From NCBI GenBank assembly GCA_946481965.1, contig CAMLPN010000004.1, forward strand, positions 1 through 64,000: DNA of 64,000 bases, given 5' to 3'. Below are positions 47,505 to 57,062 of the stretch, piece after piece. Origin of the DNA: an uncultured Neisseriaceae bacterium (GTDB taxonomy: Bacteria; Pseudomonadota; Gammaproteobacteria; Burkholderiales; Neisseriaceae). The number at the start of each line of letters is the position of its first letter. The stretch's first letter is position 1. Under the pieces are notes generated by a model. That model ran no database searches, was not told where the DNA came from, and was given only the letters and a program-made list of their open reading frames with translations. The position numbers and the translations under genes are program-made.

Positions 47505-47550
47505 AAAACCAAACCTGAATAGCTACTAAAGCCATTCAGGTTTGGTTTTT
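47505..47550 (+). terminator. Strong terminator after the NHL-repeat gene
   Basis: AAAACCAAACCTGAAT / ATTCAGGTTTGGTTTT, a 16-bp perfect stem with 13-base loop, followed by T residues. Works for the + strand gene and possibly for minus-strand debris. Confidence 0.9.
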
Positions 47551-47713
47551 ACATAAGCATTTGTTAATCATCGAACATCGATCCAGAAATTTTCTGATCA
47601 CAGAATTGTTACGTATGTATTTCCGACTATCAGTCAATTAAAAATCGTGTTAAACGACTATAGATTTGCCAGTACTCTGCCCATTTCATTAAAATCTCAG
47701 CGCATTGGAGACC

Positions 47714-47935
47714 TTAGGTTAGTACGTGGTTCAGTAAATACTCTTCACGACTAAACAATGTACCTTCTGTAAATGCTGTGTATTTGCTGGGAACATAGCC
47801 GTCAAACCAGTAATAGATTTGCGATAAAATACTTTTCCCGTTGTCGTTGCGGTTCAATTCATATAGCCTGCAAATATGCGTCTAGCAATCAATTCTTGAT
47901 TTTGCTGCGTCTATTCCAGTGCATGATAATGTATT
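47714..47935 (-). pseudogene. Gene debris: decayed rtcB fragment joined to an unknown C-terminal fragment
   Basis: Two remnants abut. At 47874-47935 the sequence matches the functional rtcB gene at 45294-45355 (roughly 50 of 62 bases), reading HALE-stop-TQQNQELIARRIF against [18 protein letters not shown]. Immediately downstream on the same strand a frame of ~57 codons ends in a stop at 47714 and encodes NDNGKSILSQIYYWFDGYVP and later FSREEYLLNHVLT, which looks like a real protein C-terminus but which I cannot identify. The 1.06-kb gap 47458-48521 holds no intact gene otherwise. Confidence 0.65.
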
Positions 47936-47968
47936 ACTAAGAAACATCGCTGTTCCTTTATGACCTTT

Positions 47969-48106
47969 CTATTCAACATTAATTGACGGAAGGGCAATAT
48001 TATTATATTTAGGAAATCGATATTGTTCCCGAATGGTATCTAAATCCTCATCTGAACCAGCATAACGTTTTGCATGGTAAAAAAAAAAAAGCCTAGTAAC
48101 AAACAC
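47969..48106 (-). pseudogene. Short ORF or remnant across a 12-base homopolymer
   Basis: From a GTG at 48106 a 45-codon frame runs through twelve consecutive T (A12 on the plus strand, 48079-48090) into a protein-like stretch, YHAKRYAGSDEDLDTIREQY, and stops after ALPSINVE. Either a tiny gene whose frame depends on the homopolymer length, or the tail of a lost gene. No ribosome-binding site was seen and the upstream sequence contains stops, so decay is more likely. Confidence 0.35.
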
Positions 48107-48521
48107 AGCACTATCTATATTTCATAGCAAATTCTTATTTGAAAAAACAGAATCAAAAATTTTTGCTTTATTTATTTTCTCAAAATTTGCTCATCACTTG
48201 GCATAATTATCAGCTCTCTGGCGAATGTTAATTTTCCGGCAATGATACAGGATTAATTTTATTGTTACTGCTGCGTGTTGAATTTGTTTCCTGAGAATTG
48301 AGATCCGAATAAGGCGATAAAAAGGCGATAAATTGGTTGGTTTGTTGACAATATCAACTGCAAATAAACCGGTTTTTATTTTGTTTAATATTTTTCGCTA
48401 AAAATTTTTTTAAAGATTTGGCTAACTATTTTTATGGATGTGTAATTTAATTTTAGCAAATCGGACTAATATTATAATAATTGAGCTGAATAATGATAAG
48501 ATTAAAATAAGGAGTGATTCC

Positions 48522-49142
48522 ATGGCACAATTTTTTGCAATTCATCCAACTGATCCGCAAGAGCGCCTGATTAATCAAGCAGCAGATATTGTTCGTAAAG
48601 GCGGGGTTATTGTTTATCCGACAGATTCGTGTTATGCACTTGGTTGTCAGCTGGGTAATAAGCAAGCGATGGAGCAGATTTTACGTATTCGTGATATTGA
48701 TCAAAAGCATCATTTGACACTAATGTGTCATGATCTGAGTCAGTTAGGCTTATATGCCAGAATTGACAATAGTCAGTATCGATTGCTTAAAGCGGCCACA
48801 CCCGGCAGCTATACATTTATTTTACAGGCCACTAAGGAAGTACCTGCGCGCACGCTGCATCCGAAACGCAAAACGATTGGCTTGCGTGTACCGGATAACC
48901 GCATTGCTCTATCTTTACTGCAAAATCTGGGTGAGCCAATGTTATCGTGCACGTTAATGTTGCCACACGAAGAGGAACCACTAACGGATCCTTACGAAAT
49001 TCGCGATCAGTTGGAGCATTCGGTAGATCTAGTGATTGATGGTGGCTGGTGCGGAACTGAGCCGACTACAGTAGTGGATATGACTGACGGAATCTCGCTG
49101 ATTCGTGCCGGTAAAGGTGATACGGCCATACTTGGTTTATAA
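48522..49142 (+). CDS. yciO: YciO/Sua5/YrdC-family protein (threonylcarbamoyl-AMP synthase-like)
   Basis: 206 aa from ATG of MAQFFAIHP, chosen because AAGGAG sits nine bases upstream; the ORF track begins 28 codons earlier without support. KGGVIVYPTDSCYALGC is the Sua5/YrdC nucleotide-binding segment and RDIDQKHHLTLMC the KRxxxxP-like region of the YciO subgroup. Length matches E. coli YciO (206 aa). Role in t6A tRNA modification or a related carbamoyl-AMP reaction is unproven for YciO. The M50-like gene follows 57 bases later. Confidence 0.92.
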   Translation: MAQFFAIHPTDPQERLINQAADIVRKGGVIVYPTDSCYALGCQLGNKQAMEQILRIRDIDQKHHLTLMCHDLSQLGLYARIDNSQYRLLKAATPGSYTFILQATKEVPARTLHPKRKTIGLRVPDNRIALSLLQNLGEPMLSCTLMLPHEEEPLTDPYEIRDQLEHSVDLVIDGGWCGTEPTTVVDMTDGISLIRAGKGDTAILGL

Positions 49143-49199
49143 ATTGCAAACTGGTACTATAGTTAGTTTGCGGCTTTTTATCGTTTGAAGGATATCCCA

Positions 49200-49853
49200 T
49201 TGGAGAATTTTGATTTCGCTATTTTGTTTCTGGCGATTTTACCCATTTTATTAACGATTACTTTTACAGTAGTCGCTTCTGGTTACGTGGCCAGATATTA
49301 TGGTGACCGCACAGCTGAGATAATGGGGCGGTTGACCATTAATCCATTAAAACATATTGATTTGATTGGCACGATTGTTTTACCGCTGATTATGTTTCTG
49401 GTATCGAACGGACAGTTTATATTTGGCTGGGGCAAGCCAATGCCTATTAATCCGCGAAATTTCCGCAATCATCGTATGGGTGCGCGCATGGTGGCTATTT
49501 CAGGCCCCATTGCCAGTTTGCTAATGTGTCTGGGCTGGACGCTGATTTTTATTTGCAGTTTATGGATGCCTGAATATTTTCAAAAACCAATGCAGATTAT
49601 GTCTGTTTTCGGGATTAAGTTTAATGCCATTTTCTGTGTTCTGAATCTGATACCGATTCCACCTCTGGATGGTGGACGTTTTGTTGATAGTTTTTTATCA
49701 GCAAAAGCATCTATGCAGTACCGCAAACTGGAACCATATGGTACCTGGATTATTTTATTACTGATGGCATCTGGTCTGTTGGGTTTTGTAATAAATCCCT
49801 TTATCCAGTTGATTCTCAATATTTGCAATTATTTAATTAGTCTTTTTGGCTAA
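49200..49853 (+). CDS. M50 site-2-protease family homologue lacking the catalytic HExxH
   Basis: 217 aa with about five membrane segments; start set at TTG (MENFDF) with GAAGGA upstream (track starts at another TTG five codons earlier). It lines up with the rhomboid-unrelated S2P/M50 proteins found next to this locus in Neisseriaceae: GRLTINPLKHIDLIGTI, FGWGKPMPINPRNFR and the C-terminal NLIPIPPLDGGR with the third metal-ligand Asp. Where the family has T-L-H-E-A-A-H-G, this protein has T-F-T-V-V-A-S-G, so both His and the Glu are gone. Predicted to be proteolytically inactive, yet the frame is intact. Confidence 0.88.
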   Translation: MENFDFAILFLAILPILLTITFTVVASGYVARYYGDRTAEIMGRLTINPLKHIDLIGTIVLPLIMFLVSNGQFIFGWGKPMPINPRNFRNHRMGARMVAISGPIASLLMCLGWTLIFICSLWMPEYFQKPMQIMSVFGIKFNAIFCVLNLIPIPPLDGGRFVDSFLSAKASMQYRKLEPYGTWIILLLMASGLLGFVINPFIQLILNICNYLISLFG

Positions 49854-49930
49854 GGATATTTCAGTCATTAATCTAACTAAATTAATAGTCATATAATAAC
49901 CGTAGACTTTATGCTGCGGTTATTTTTATT

Positions 49931-50791
49931 TCACTGTTTATTGGTGGGTGAACGACATAAGTGTTTAATCTGTCCGAGGGTAACGCGTTCTAATCCGGCC
50001 AGATCCACTAGGGTTTGGATATTTTCAAAACTATGTTGCGTTAAACAATCCCGCACTGCTCGTCCCTGATCATAACCATGTTCCAATAGTAACCAGCCAT
50101 TGTTATGTAAATAAGCCGGAGCACCCGCAATGATGGTTTCTAATGCAGTGAGACCATTATGATGATCGGTCAAGGCATGTTGAGGTTCAAATCGCAGGTC
50201 TCCCTGCAGTAGGTGCTCATCATTGACCGCAATATATGGCGGATTGGCTACGATAACATCAACACTATTTTTTGCTGGTTGTGGCTGCGCCTGAAACCAT
50301 GATCCCTGACCAAATTGTATGCTGGTTTTAAGGTTAGCAGCATTGTCTCTGGCGATTGCCAGTGCCTCTGCACTAATGTCTGTCGCCCATACTTGTGCAT
50401 CTGGTCGTTCACAGGCAATGGTAACAGCAATGGCACCGCTACCAGTCCCCAGATCCCATATGCAACCACCTTTAGGAAGATGACTTATGGCAGCTTCTAC
50501 TAAATGTTCTGTTTCTGGTCTGGGAATCAGCACTGCTTCTGAAACTTTAAAGCAACGTCCATAAAATTCGCGATGGCCAAGCAAATAGGCCAGTGGTTTA
50601 CCGGCTTTGCGACGTACTGCTTGCTGATTTAGCCATTGTTGCTCTGGCAAACTCAGTTTACGTGAGCCGTGGGCGATTATATATGAATGGGTTACCGAAA
50701 GAAGATGTTGTACCAACATTCGCCCTTCTATACGTGGTAAACCACATTGTTGTAACCATGACGTGATTGTGGCTGTCTCTTCGGTATGCAT
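49931..50791 (-). CDS. prmC: Release factor glutamine methyltransferase PrmC
   Basis: 286 aa. It methylates the Gln of the GGQ motif in RF1 and RF2. SAM-binding motif WDLGTGSGAIAVTIA and catalytic NPPY in VIVANPPYIAV. The N-terminal helical domain with LAYLLGHREFYGR and LIPRPETEHLV is typical. A single-gene unit convergent with the M50 homologue. Ends in SPTNKQ, normal length. Confidence 0.95.
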   Translation of the reverse strand: MHTEETATITSWLQQCGLPRIEGRMLVQHLLSVTHSYIIAHGSRKLSLPEQQWLNQQAVRRKAGKPLAYLLGHREFYGRCFKVSEAVLIPRPETEHLVEAAISHLPKGGCIWDLGTGSGAIAVTIACERPDAQVWATDISAEALAIARDNAANLKTSIQFGQGSWFQAQPQPAKNSVDVIVANPPYIAVNDEHLLQGDLRFEPQHALTDHHNGLTALETIIAGAPAYLHNNGWLLLEHGYDQGRAVRDCLTQHSFENIQTLVDLAGLERVTLGQIKHLCRSPTNKQ

Positions 50792-50812
50792 AAGTCAGAT
50801 GTAAAGCTTGAT

Positions 50813-52258
50813 TTATAATAAAAATAGGGTAGCTAGTCCAAGAAAAATAAAAAATCCACCAGAATCGGTAACAGCGGTAATCAATACGCTACTGCCCAGG
50901 GCAGGATCACGACCAGCTTTTTGCATCAATACCGGAATCAGCACGCCTACGGTAGCAGCCAGTAATAGATTGAGTGTCATCGCCGCGACCATAACCAGTC
51001 CGATGCCAATACTGTGGTAAAGGAAATAGGATACTATACCCATTACTGATCCCCAAATTAGGCCATTGACTAAAGCCACGCCCTCTTCTTTACGCAGTAA
51101 TCGCTTTGCCTGACTATTACTGATTTGCCCAGAAGCCATGGCACGCACTATCATGGTGATGGTCTGATTACCGGAATTACCACCTATACCGGCAACAATA
51201 GGCATTAATGTTGCCAGAGCAACGATTTTTTCGATTGAATGTTCGAACATACCAATAACACGGCTGGCTATAAAGGCGGTGCATAGGTTCACTGCTAACC
51301 AGATCCAGCGGTTTTTGACTGAATCTACGACAGGCGCAAATAAATCTTCCTCTTCACGCAGACCGGCCATATTCAGCATATCTGTTTCGGATTCTTCGCG
51401 GATCACGTCTACCATTTCGTCAATGGTAATACGACCAATCAGTTTTCGGTTATTATCAATAACGGGTGCAGTAACCAAATCGTAACGTTCGAATGCGGCT
51501 GCAGCTTCTTCTACATCATCTTCTGGACGGAAAGTAACCACATCATCGGCCATGACATCAGAAACTAATGATTCTGGATCTGAAACTAATAAACTTCGAA
51601 TGGGCAGCACACCCTGTAAAACGTCGTCTTCATCTACGACAAAAATTTTGTCAGTATGATCTGGCAAACGATCGAAACGCCGTAAATAGCGCAGAACCAC
51701 TTCACAGGTGACATCAGCACGAATGCTGACCAATTCAAAATCCATCAGGGCACCAACCTGATCATCTTCAAACGACATTGCCGCCGCAATTTGTGCCCGT
51801 TCTTCTTCATCACGGCTGCTTAGTGCTTCATACACTACCTGTCTAGGTAAATCCGGTGCTAGCTCGGCTAGTTCGTCTGCATCCAAATCATCAACAGCAG
51901 CTAACAGTTCCTGCTGTTCCATGTTTTCGATTAATGTTTCCCGAACCGGATCGGAAACTTCCAGCAATACTTCACCATCTTCAGCAGGTGCGGCCAGTTT
52001 CCACACCAGCATACGTTCTTCTAATGGTAAGGATTCCAGTAGTGTGGCTACATCTGCTGGGTGCAGATCATGTAATACGGCAATAAGTTCCTGTAAAGCT
52101 TGTTTTTGTTCTGTTATTTGTAATGAAGTCTGGTTATGAGAATGGATATCTTCAGCAACAGGTAACAATACGGCCACCAACTCACAAATGTGATCGGTAT
52201 CCAGATGGATTTGTTCCTGTTCATTGACACTACTATGGGTATCTTTCATTGTATCCAT
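50813..52258 (-). CDS. mgtE: Magnesium transporter MgtE
   Basis: 481 aa from ATG of MDTMKDTHSS; AAGGAT precedes it closely, and ATG three codons later is also possible. The track's 14-residue extension has no ribosome-binding site. MgtE layout is present: N domain superhelix with DLHPADVATLLESLP, two CBS domains (SDVMADDVVTFRPEDDVEEA), then five C-terminal membrane helices with the selectivity region GGNSGNQTITMIVRAMA. Imports Mg2+ with gating by cytosolic Mg2+ on the N and CBS domains. Full length. Confidence 0.95.
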   Translation of the reverse strand: MDTMKDTHSSVNEQEQIHLDTDHICELVAVLLPVAEDIHSHNQTSLQITEQKQALQELIAVLHDLHPADVATLLESLPLEERMLVWKLAAPAEDGEVLLEVSDPVRETLIENMEQQELLAAVDDLDADELAELAPDLPRQVVYEALSSRDEEERAQIAAAMSFEDDQVGALMDFELVSIRADVTCEVVLRYLRRFDRLPDHTDKIFVVDEDDVLQGVLPIRSLLVSDPESLVSDVMADDVVTFRPEDDVEEAAAAFERYDLVTAPVIDNNRKLIGRITIDEMVDVIREESETDMLNMAGLREEEDLFAPVVDSVKNRWIWLAVNLCTAFIASRVIGMFEHSIEKIVALATLMPIVAGIGGNSGNQTITMIVRAMASGQISNSQAKRLLRKEEGVALVNGLIWGSVMGIVSYFLYHSIGIGLVMVAAMTLNLLLAATVGVLIPVLMQKAGRDPALGSSVLITAVTDSGGFFIFLGLATLFLL

Positions 52259-52916
52259 TATCCTTATTGCCTCCCGTGTAAACAGGAACATTACTATCAA
52301 TGGTAGTGCAAGCCGTCTATTCTGTCACTGTTACAATTTATCTGAACTGATAAATCAAAGCCTGCTGTAAGCAGGCCAATATCGGTGATATTGTACACGG
52401 AATTTATCTGTTAGCGTTTACCTTCGCAGCTTGAGATTAAGTATTACCAATCAGCATTAATGCAAATCATAGTGTGAAACCTTAGAATAAATCGTGGCTA
52501 CGGTTGCTATTGCCGATGATATTACTAGGAACGAAAACAAAAATATTTTCGATATAGCAGCTTCTAATTCAGCAAAATCTAATGGAATAATGGATAAAAC
52601 GAATGCAGATCAGTTATTTAGAAGAAGAATAACATATATTGTGACAAGAATTAAAATGTCATTAAAACAGCAAATGTAATTGCAGGTATTAAGAAAATCG
52701 ATTTTGTGATTTCTCTTATTTGTTCTGAATTTTTTAAGAAGATACCAATTTAATACTTGTATTCGCCATGTCTGGTTAAATCGTTCCAGATAGCTGTTTG
52801 GATAGAGAATTTGATTGCTGATATACCTTGCTCTTATTAATCTATTTTTTAAGCATATAGAAAAACCGCCAGACATGATTTGCCAGCGGTCAGTTAATAA
52901 ATGATGGACGTTTAAT
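52259..52916. other. Intergenic region between mgtE and dld
   Basis: About 660 bp. A plus-strand 61-codon frame (52494-52679, containing ADDITRNENKNIFDIAASNS) has a protein-like composition but no ribosome-binding site and no recognisable family, so I do not call it a gene. The rest is AT-rich; the dld terminator lies at the right end. Confidence 0.4.
52862..52890 (-). terminator. Probable terminator of dld
   Basis: On the minus strand ACCGCTGG...CTGGCGGT with two G-T wobbles, followed by TTTTT, about 27 bases after the dld stop. Confidence 0.5.
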
Positions 52917-54614
52917 TTACGCCCAGTATTTCTTCTTAGAGGTTTTACCAATACCCGGATTAAAGCTATTGGTCGGATCAAGCTGTCGATAGAATTGTTT
53001 TAATGCCGGTTTAGCATGATATAAATGACCAACATTGTGTTCAGCAGGATACTGCGCTCCGCGCTGATCCAGTAATACCAGCATTTCATCTTCGACCTTA
53101 TTGCAATCGGTTCCTTTTTTAGCAATGTAGTCCTGATGGAAAACATGGCAGAAAAAATGGCCATAATACATTTTATGGATAAAGTGCTGATTGATGCTTT
53201 CGGGCAAAGTTTCAAACCAGTTACTGTCATTACGGCGCAATGCAACATCCAAAGCAACGATGTTTTCTACTTTATCGCTATGAACATTACGAAAGGTTGT
53301 GGCGGCACCAGCTGCAGCAAAACGATGCAGCATGGCAGCCTCTGCTTCTATTTCGTTACAACGGAAATAATTACCTTGTTTATTCTGAAAATATTCTTTT
53401 AAATAAGTATCTGCTTCGACAATACCATCATCGGCCATTTTTAAAATTAAATGATGTTCGTAACGGTCGCGATAATCACGAATTGACTGAGGAAGATGCT
53501 GTGGTAATAATTTACACACGAACACGGCAAAGCGGTCAGAGAAATTTTTGGGAAAAAAAGAAATTTTAGCAGTGGTTCGGTCGATAAAGTTTTTAAAGGC
53601 AAATAAACGTGGTATGGCATCAGTACCAAATTTCTGGATAGCCATAAAGATGTCTTTGCCATACACCGCCGCAATATCAAAAGCTTCGCGATGCATGTAT
53701 TCGCCAGATACGGGCAAATTGGTAAACCGGCTTAATATGTGCCGACGAATATCGTCCAATTCGTGTGTATCATTAGTGCCGATATAAAATACAGCGGTAT
53801 TTTTCTCCAGTGGAAATGTATCCAGACGTACGGCAAACACCATTAATCGTCCGGCACTACCTGAGGCTTCGTAATGACGCGCTGGATCTGCGTTAAAGCG
53901 TGCTGGTGTATCTGCATCAATTTCACGCACATGATTGCGATAGTTATGGTCATGTCCCAAACCAGTATCATGTTTTATATCGCTATCGGTATAAGTGCCA
54001 TTTTGCAGATTCCGTAGAATTATTTCCGGTTTATCACCCAGTTCAATACCCAGATGATTGATCAGGTGTAGTTGACCTTGTCCATCTAACTGGGCGTACA
54101 CTGCCATTTGCGTATAGGCCGGGCCTCGTTGAATCAGCGCTCCACCGGAATTATTACAAACGCCTCCCATCACAGAGGCACCGATACACGATGAACCAAT
54201 AACGGAATGTGGGCCGCGATTATATTTTTTCAGTTCTTTTTCCAGTCGGAATAAAGTGCTGCCTGGTAAGCATATTACCTGCTCACCATTAGCAATAACC
54301 TGAATACCATCCAAACGGCGCGTGCTGACAATAACAATTGGTCGATCATAATCATTGCCATCTGGCGTGGAACCGCCGGTTAAGCCGGTATTAGCCGACT
54401 GCGTAATCACAATGACATCCGCAGCGACACAAGCTTTTAAGACCTGCCACTGTTCCAAAAGGGTACCCGGTAGTACAACAGCCAGAGCATCACCCACACC
54501 AAATCGTATTCCCTGCCGATAAGGCAGGGTGTGCGCTGGATCAGTCAAGGTATGCTGTTGACCAACTATATTCTTAAGTTGCTGTACCAGTGCTGAATGG
54601 TTAGGTGTATCCAT
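52917..54614 (-). CDS. dld: Quinone-dependent D-lactate dehydrogenase
   Basis: 565 aa peripheral membrane flavoenzyme oxidising D-lactate to pyruvate and passing electrons to quinones. FAD-binding PCMH-type motif ITQSANTGLTGGSTPDG near residue 78 and SSCIGASVMGGVCNNSGGAL. The C-terminal membrane-binding D-lactate domain includes HNVGHLYHAKPALKQFYRQLDP. Length equals the E. coli-type Dld. Fits an organism living on host or neighbour-derived organic acids. Single-gene unit. Confidence 0.95.
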   Translation of the reverse strand: MDTPNHSALVQQLKNIVGQQHTLTDPAHTLPYRQGIRFGVGDALAVVLPGTLLEQWQVLKACVAADVIVITQSANTGLTGGSTPDGNDYDRPIVIVSTRRLDGIQVIANGEQVICLPGSTLFRLEKELKKYNRGPHSVIGSSCIGASVMGGVCNNSGGALIQRGPAYTQMAVYAQLDGQGQLHLINHLGIELGDKPEIILRNLQNGTYTDSDIKHDTGLGHDHNYRNHVREIDADTPARFNADPARHYEASGSAGRLMVFAVRLDTFPLEKNTAVFYIGTNDTHELDDIRRHILSRFTNLPVSGEYMHREAFDIAAVYGKDIFMAIQKFGTDAIPRLFAFKNFIDRTTAKISFFPKNFSDRFAVFVCKLLPQHLPQSIRDYRDRYEHHLILKMADDGIVEADTYLKEYFQNKQGNYFRCNEIEAEAAMLHRFAAAGAATTFRNVHSDKVENIVALDVALRRNDSNWFETLPESINQHFIHKMYYGHFFCHVFHQDYIAKKGTDCNKVEDEMLVLLDQRGAQYPAEHNVGHLYHAKPALKQFYRQLDPTNSFNPGIGKTSKKKYWA

Positions 54615-54715
54615 CTTGATTCCTCTTCTTCATATAATAATGTTATTTAGATAACAATGTTATTCTAGAACGATTATATGCTAACGAAAAGTTTTTTATC
54701 TATAGGTAGTTACAA

Positions 54716-56557
54716 TCAGCTTTCTGGTAAAAATCCACCGCTCTGACGTTGCCACAGCATGGCATAGACGCCGTTTTTAGCTAAAAGCTCACTATGTGTA
54801 CCTTGCTCAACAATTTGTCCTTTATCCATCACAATTAATCGGTCCATGGCGGCAATAGTAGAGAGTCGATGAGCAATAGCAACTACTGTTTTACCCTGCA
54901 TGAGCTGAGTGAGGTTTTCCTGAATAGCAGCTTCAACTTCCGAATCAAGAGCACTAGTGGCCTCATCCAACAATAATATCGGCGCATCTTTCAGTATGAC
55001 CCGGGCAATGGCTATACGTTGTCGCTGACCGCCAGACAATTTCACGCCACGCTCCCCAACGTGTGCATCATAGCCATGTCGTCCTTTAGCATCACTCAGT
55101 GCTGGAATAAAATCTGCGGCAGCCGCTTTTTCTGCAGCTGCATACATCTGATCGTCATTAGCATCCGGCCGACCATAGACAATATTGTCGCGAACTGAAC
55201 GATGTAATAAAGATGTGTCCTGAGTCACTAAACCTAATGCAGCACGCAGGCTATCCTGAGTAACATCACGAATATCCTGTCCGTCAATCAGTATGCGCCC
55301 ACCCTGCACATCATAAAAACGCAGCAACAAATTGGTTAATGTGGTTTTACCTGCGCCACTGCGGCCGACTAAGCCTACTTTTTCACCTGCACGAATATGC
55401 AGATTAAAATCGGTTAATAATGGTTTATCGGTACTATAAGCAAAATTTACATGCTCAAAATCAATCGCGCCATGATCTACTTTTAACGGCAAGGCATTAG
55501 GTTTATCAGAAATAGTTTGTGGACGAGATAAAATATTCATCCCATCTTCAACAGTACCTATATTTTCAAATAAACGAGCACTTTCCCACATTACCCATCT
55601 TGATAATCCATTAATACGTGAAGCCATAGCGGTGGCAGTTGCGATCGCCCCAACACCAACCTCCCCGTGTATCCACAACCAGATACCCAGACCAGCAGAA
55701 CCGACTACTAATAATGTGTTAATAGCAGTACTCAGGCTATCCAGTGAAGTAGCCAGACGCATTTGCGCATGCACAGTAACCAGAAACTCCTGCATAGATG
55801 CTTTAGCATAGGCGGCTTCACGGGCACTATGGGAAAATAATTTGACGGTAGAAATATTGGTGTAAGCATCAGTAATGCGTCCGGTCATCAGGCTACGTGC
55901 ATCAGCCTGTTTTTGTGCCGTACGGGATAATTTTGGGATCAGAAATTTCAACACTAATACAAATAACACAATCCACATGATAAATGGCAGCAATAACCAG
56001 CTATCCATACCGGCCAGTATGATGCCACTGGTGACAAAATATACCAATACATACACCAGCATATTGGCTACCGACATCACCGTATCACGCACAGCCAGAG
56101 CAGTCTGCATTACTTTAGCAGACACCCGGCCAGCAAATTCGTCCTGATAAAAGCCCATGCTTTGTCCGAGCATCAAACGGTGAAAATTCCAGCGTAACCG
56201 CATTGGAAAGGCACCCTGTAAAGTTTGAAACTGGACATTAGAAGACAGAAAAGACCAAACAATACTGAATATCAGTACTGCCGCCATTAACATAAGTTCA
56301 TGACCTTTATCAGGCCACAACTGAGATGGTGGGTACGCGCCAAGCCAATCAATTACTGTACCAAGAAACCGAAATAGCAGCGCCTCCAAAATACCTGTGC
56401 CAATAGTCATAATGATCATTAGCAATAACCAGCCTCTTACTCCGTCAAGGCAACTCCACACAAAAGGTAACACACCTTTTTTAGGCGGTTGCGGTAAGGC
56501 ATCCGGATAGGGATTTATACGGTTTTCAAACCAAGAAAAGAATCGATTAAATAACAT
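54716..56557 (-). CDS. ABC-type multidrug/lipid exporter, half-transporter fusion
   Basis: 613 aa. Six membrane helices (about residues 35-340), then an ATPase domain: Walker A VGRSGAGKTTLTN near residue 412, signature LSGGQRQRIAIA, Walker B ILLLDEATSALD, switch His in IAHRLST. A homodimeric exporter is expected. The N-terminal cytosolic helix NRINPYPDALPQPPKKG precedes the first span and resembles the YheI/MdlB-like subgroup. Substrate unknown. Lies between dld and rnpB. Confidence 0.92.
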   Translation of the reverse strand: MLFNRFFSWFENRINPYPDALPQPPKKGVLPFVWSCLDGVRGWLLLMIIMTIGTGILEALLFRFLGTVIDWLGAYPPSQLWPDKGHELMLMAAVLIFSIVWSFLSSNVQFQTLQGAFPMRLRWNFHRLMLGQSMGFYQDEFAGRVSAKVMQTALAVRDTVMSVANMLVYVLVYFVTSGIILAGMDSWLLLPFIMWIVLFVLVLKFLIPKLSRTAQKQADARSLMTGRITDAYTNISTVKLFSHSAREAAYAKASMQEFLVTVHAQMRLATSLDSLSTAINTLLVVGSAGLGIWLWIHGEVGVGAIATATAMASRINGLSRWVMWESARLFENIGTVEDGMNILSRPQTISDKPNALPLKVDHGAIDFEHVNFAYSTDKPLLTDFNLHIRAGEKVGLVGRSGAGKTTLTNLLLRFYDVQGGRILIDGQDIRDVTQDSLRAALGLVTQDTSLLHRSVRDNIVYGRPDANDDQMYAAAEKAAAADFIPALSDAKGRHGYDAHVGERGVKLSGGQRQRIAIARVILKDAPILLLDEATSALDSEVEAAIQENLTQLMQGKTVVAIAHRLSTIAAMDRLIVMDKGQIVEQGTHSELLAKNGVYAMLWQRQSGGFLPES

Positions 56558-56695
56558 ACGTCTGAACTTTCTGGTTGGTCAAGCATGGGTATAGACATAA
56601 AATATGTCTGACACAAGAATATGATAAAAGGAATCATTATACAACTTCTGCTATGTAAAACAGATGATGAGGTGAAATGTGATAAAATAAAGGTT

Positions 56696-57062
56696 GGTAC
56701 ATCAGTAAACCAGACAGTCGCTGTGCACTTTGTGTGCATGGAGGAAAGTCCGGGCTCCACAGAGCAGAATGCCGGCTAACGGCCGGGCGTCGTGAGGCGA
56801 CGGAAAGTGGAACAGAAAGCATAACCGCCGATGGCTGTGGGAAACCACAGCACAGGTAAGGGTGAAATGGTGCGGTAAGAGCGCACCGTGCCGTTGGTAA
56901 CAACGTGTAGCAGGCCAAACCCCATTTGGAGCAAGACCAAACAGAATACGATGACGCTGCTCGCTGAGTATTCGGGTAGGTCGCTTGAGCGCTACAGTAA
57001 TGTAGTGCCCAGATGAATGACTGTCCAAGACAGAACCCGGCTTATCGGTTGCCTGATGTACC
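56696..57062 (+). ncRNA. rnpB: RNase P RNA (type A)
   Basis: The universal blocks are present: CCAGACAGTCGC near the 5' end, GGAGGAAAGTCCGGGCTCC (CR-I), GAGCAAGACCAAACAGAA-type P10/11-CR-IV region and AGACAGAACCCGGCTTATCG at the 3' end. P1 is formed by GGTACATCAG at the start and CTGATGTACC at the end, which sets the boundaries. Catalytic subunit of RNase P, maturing tRNA 5' ends. Confidence 0.97.

Noticed and set aside
52610-52981. 123-aa minus-strand ORF overlapping the end of dld
   Set aside because: Runs out of the dld 3' end in another frame into AT-rich DNA and has noise-like composition.
56637-57028. Minus-strand ORFs of 93 and 108 aa
   Set aside because: They lie antisense to the RNase P RNA gene, whose conserved blocks are unmistakable.
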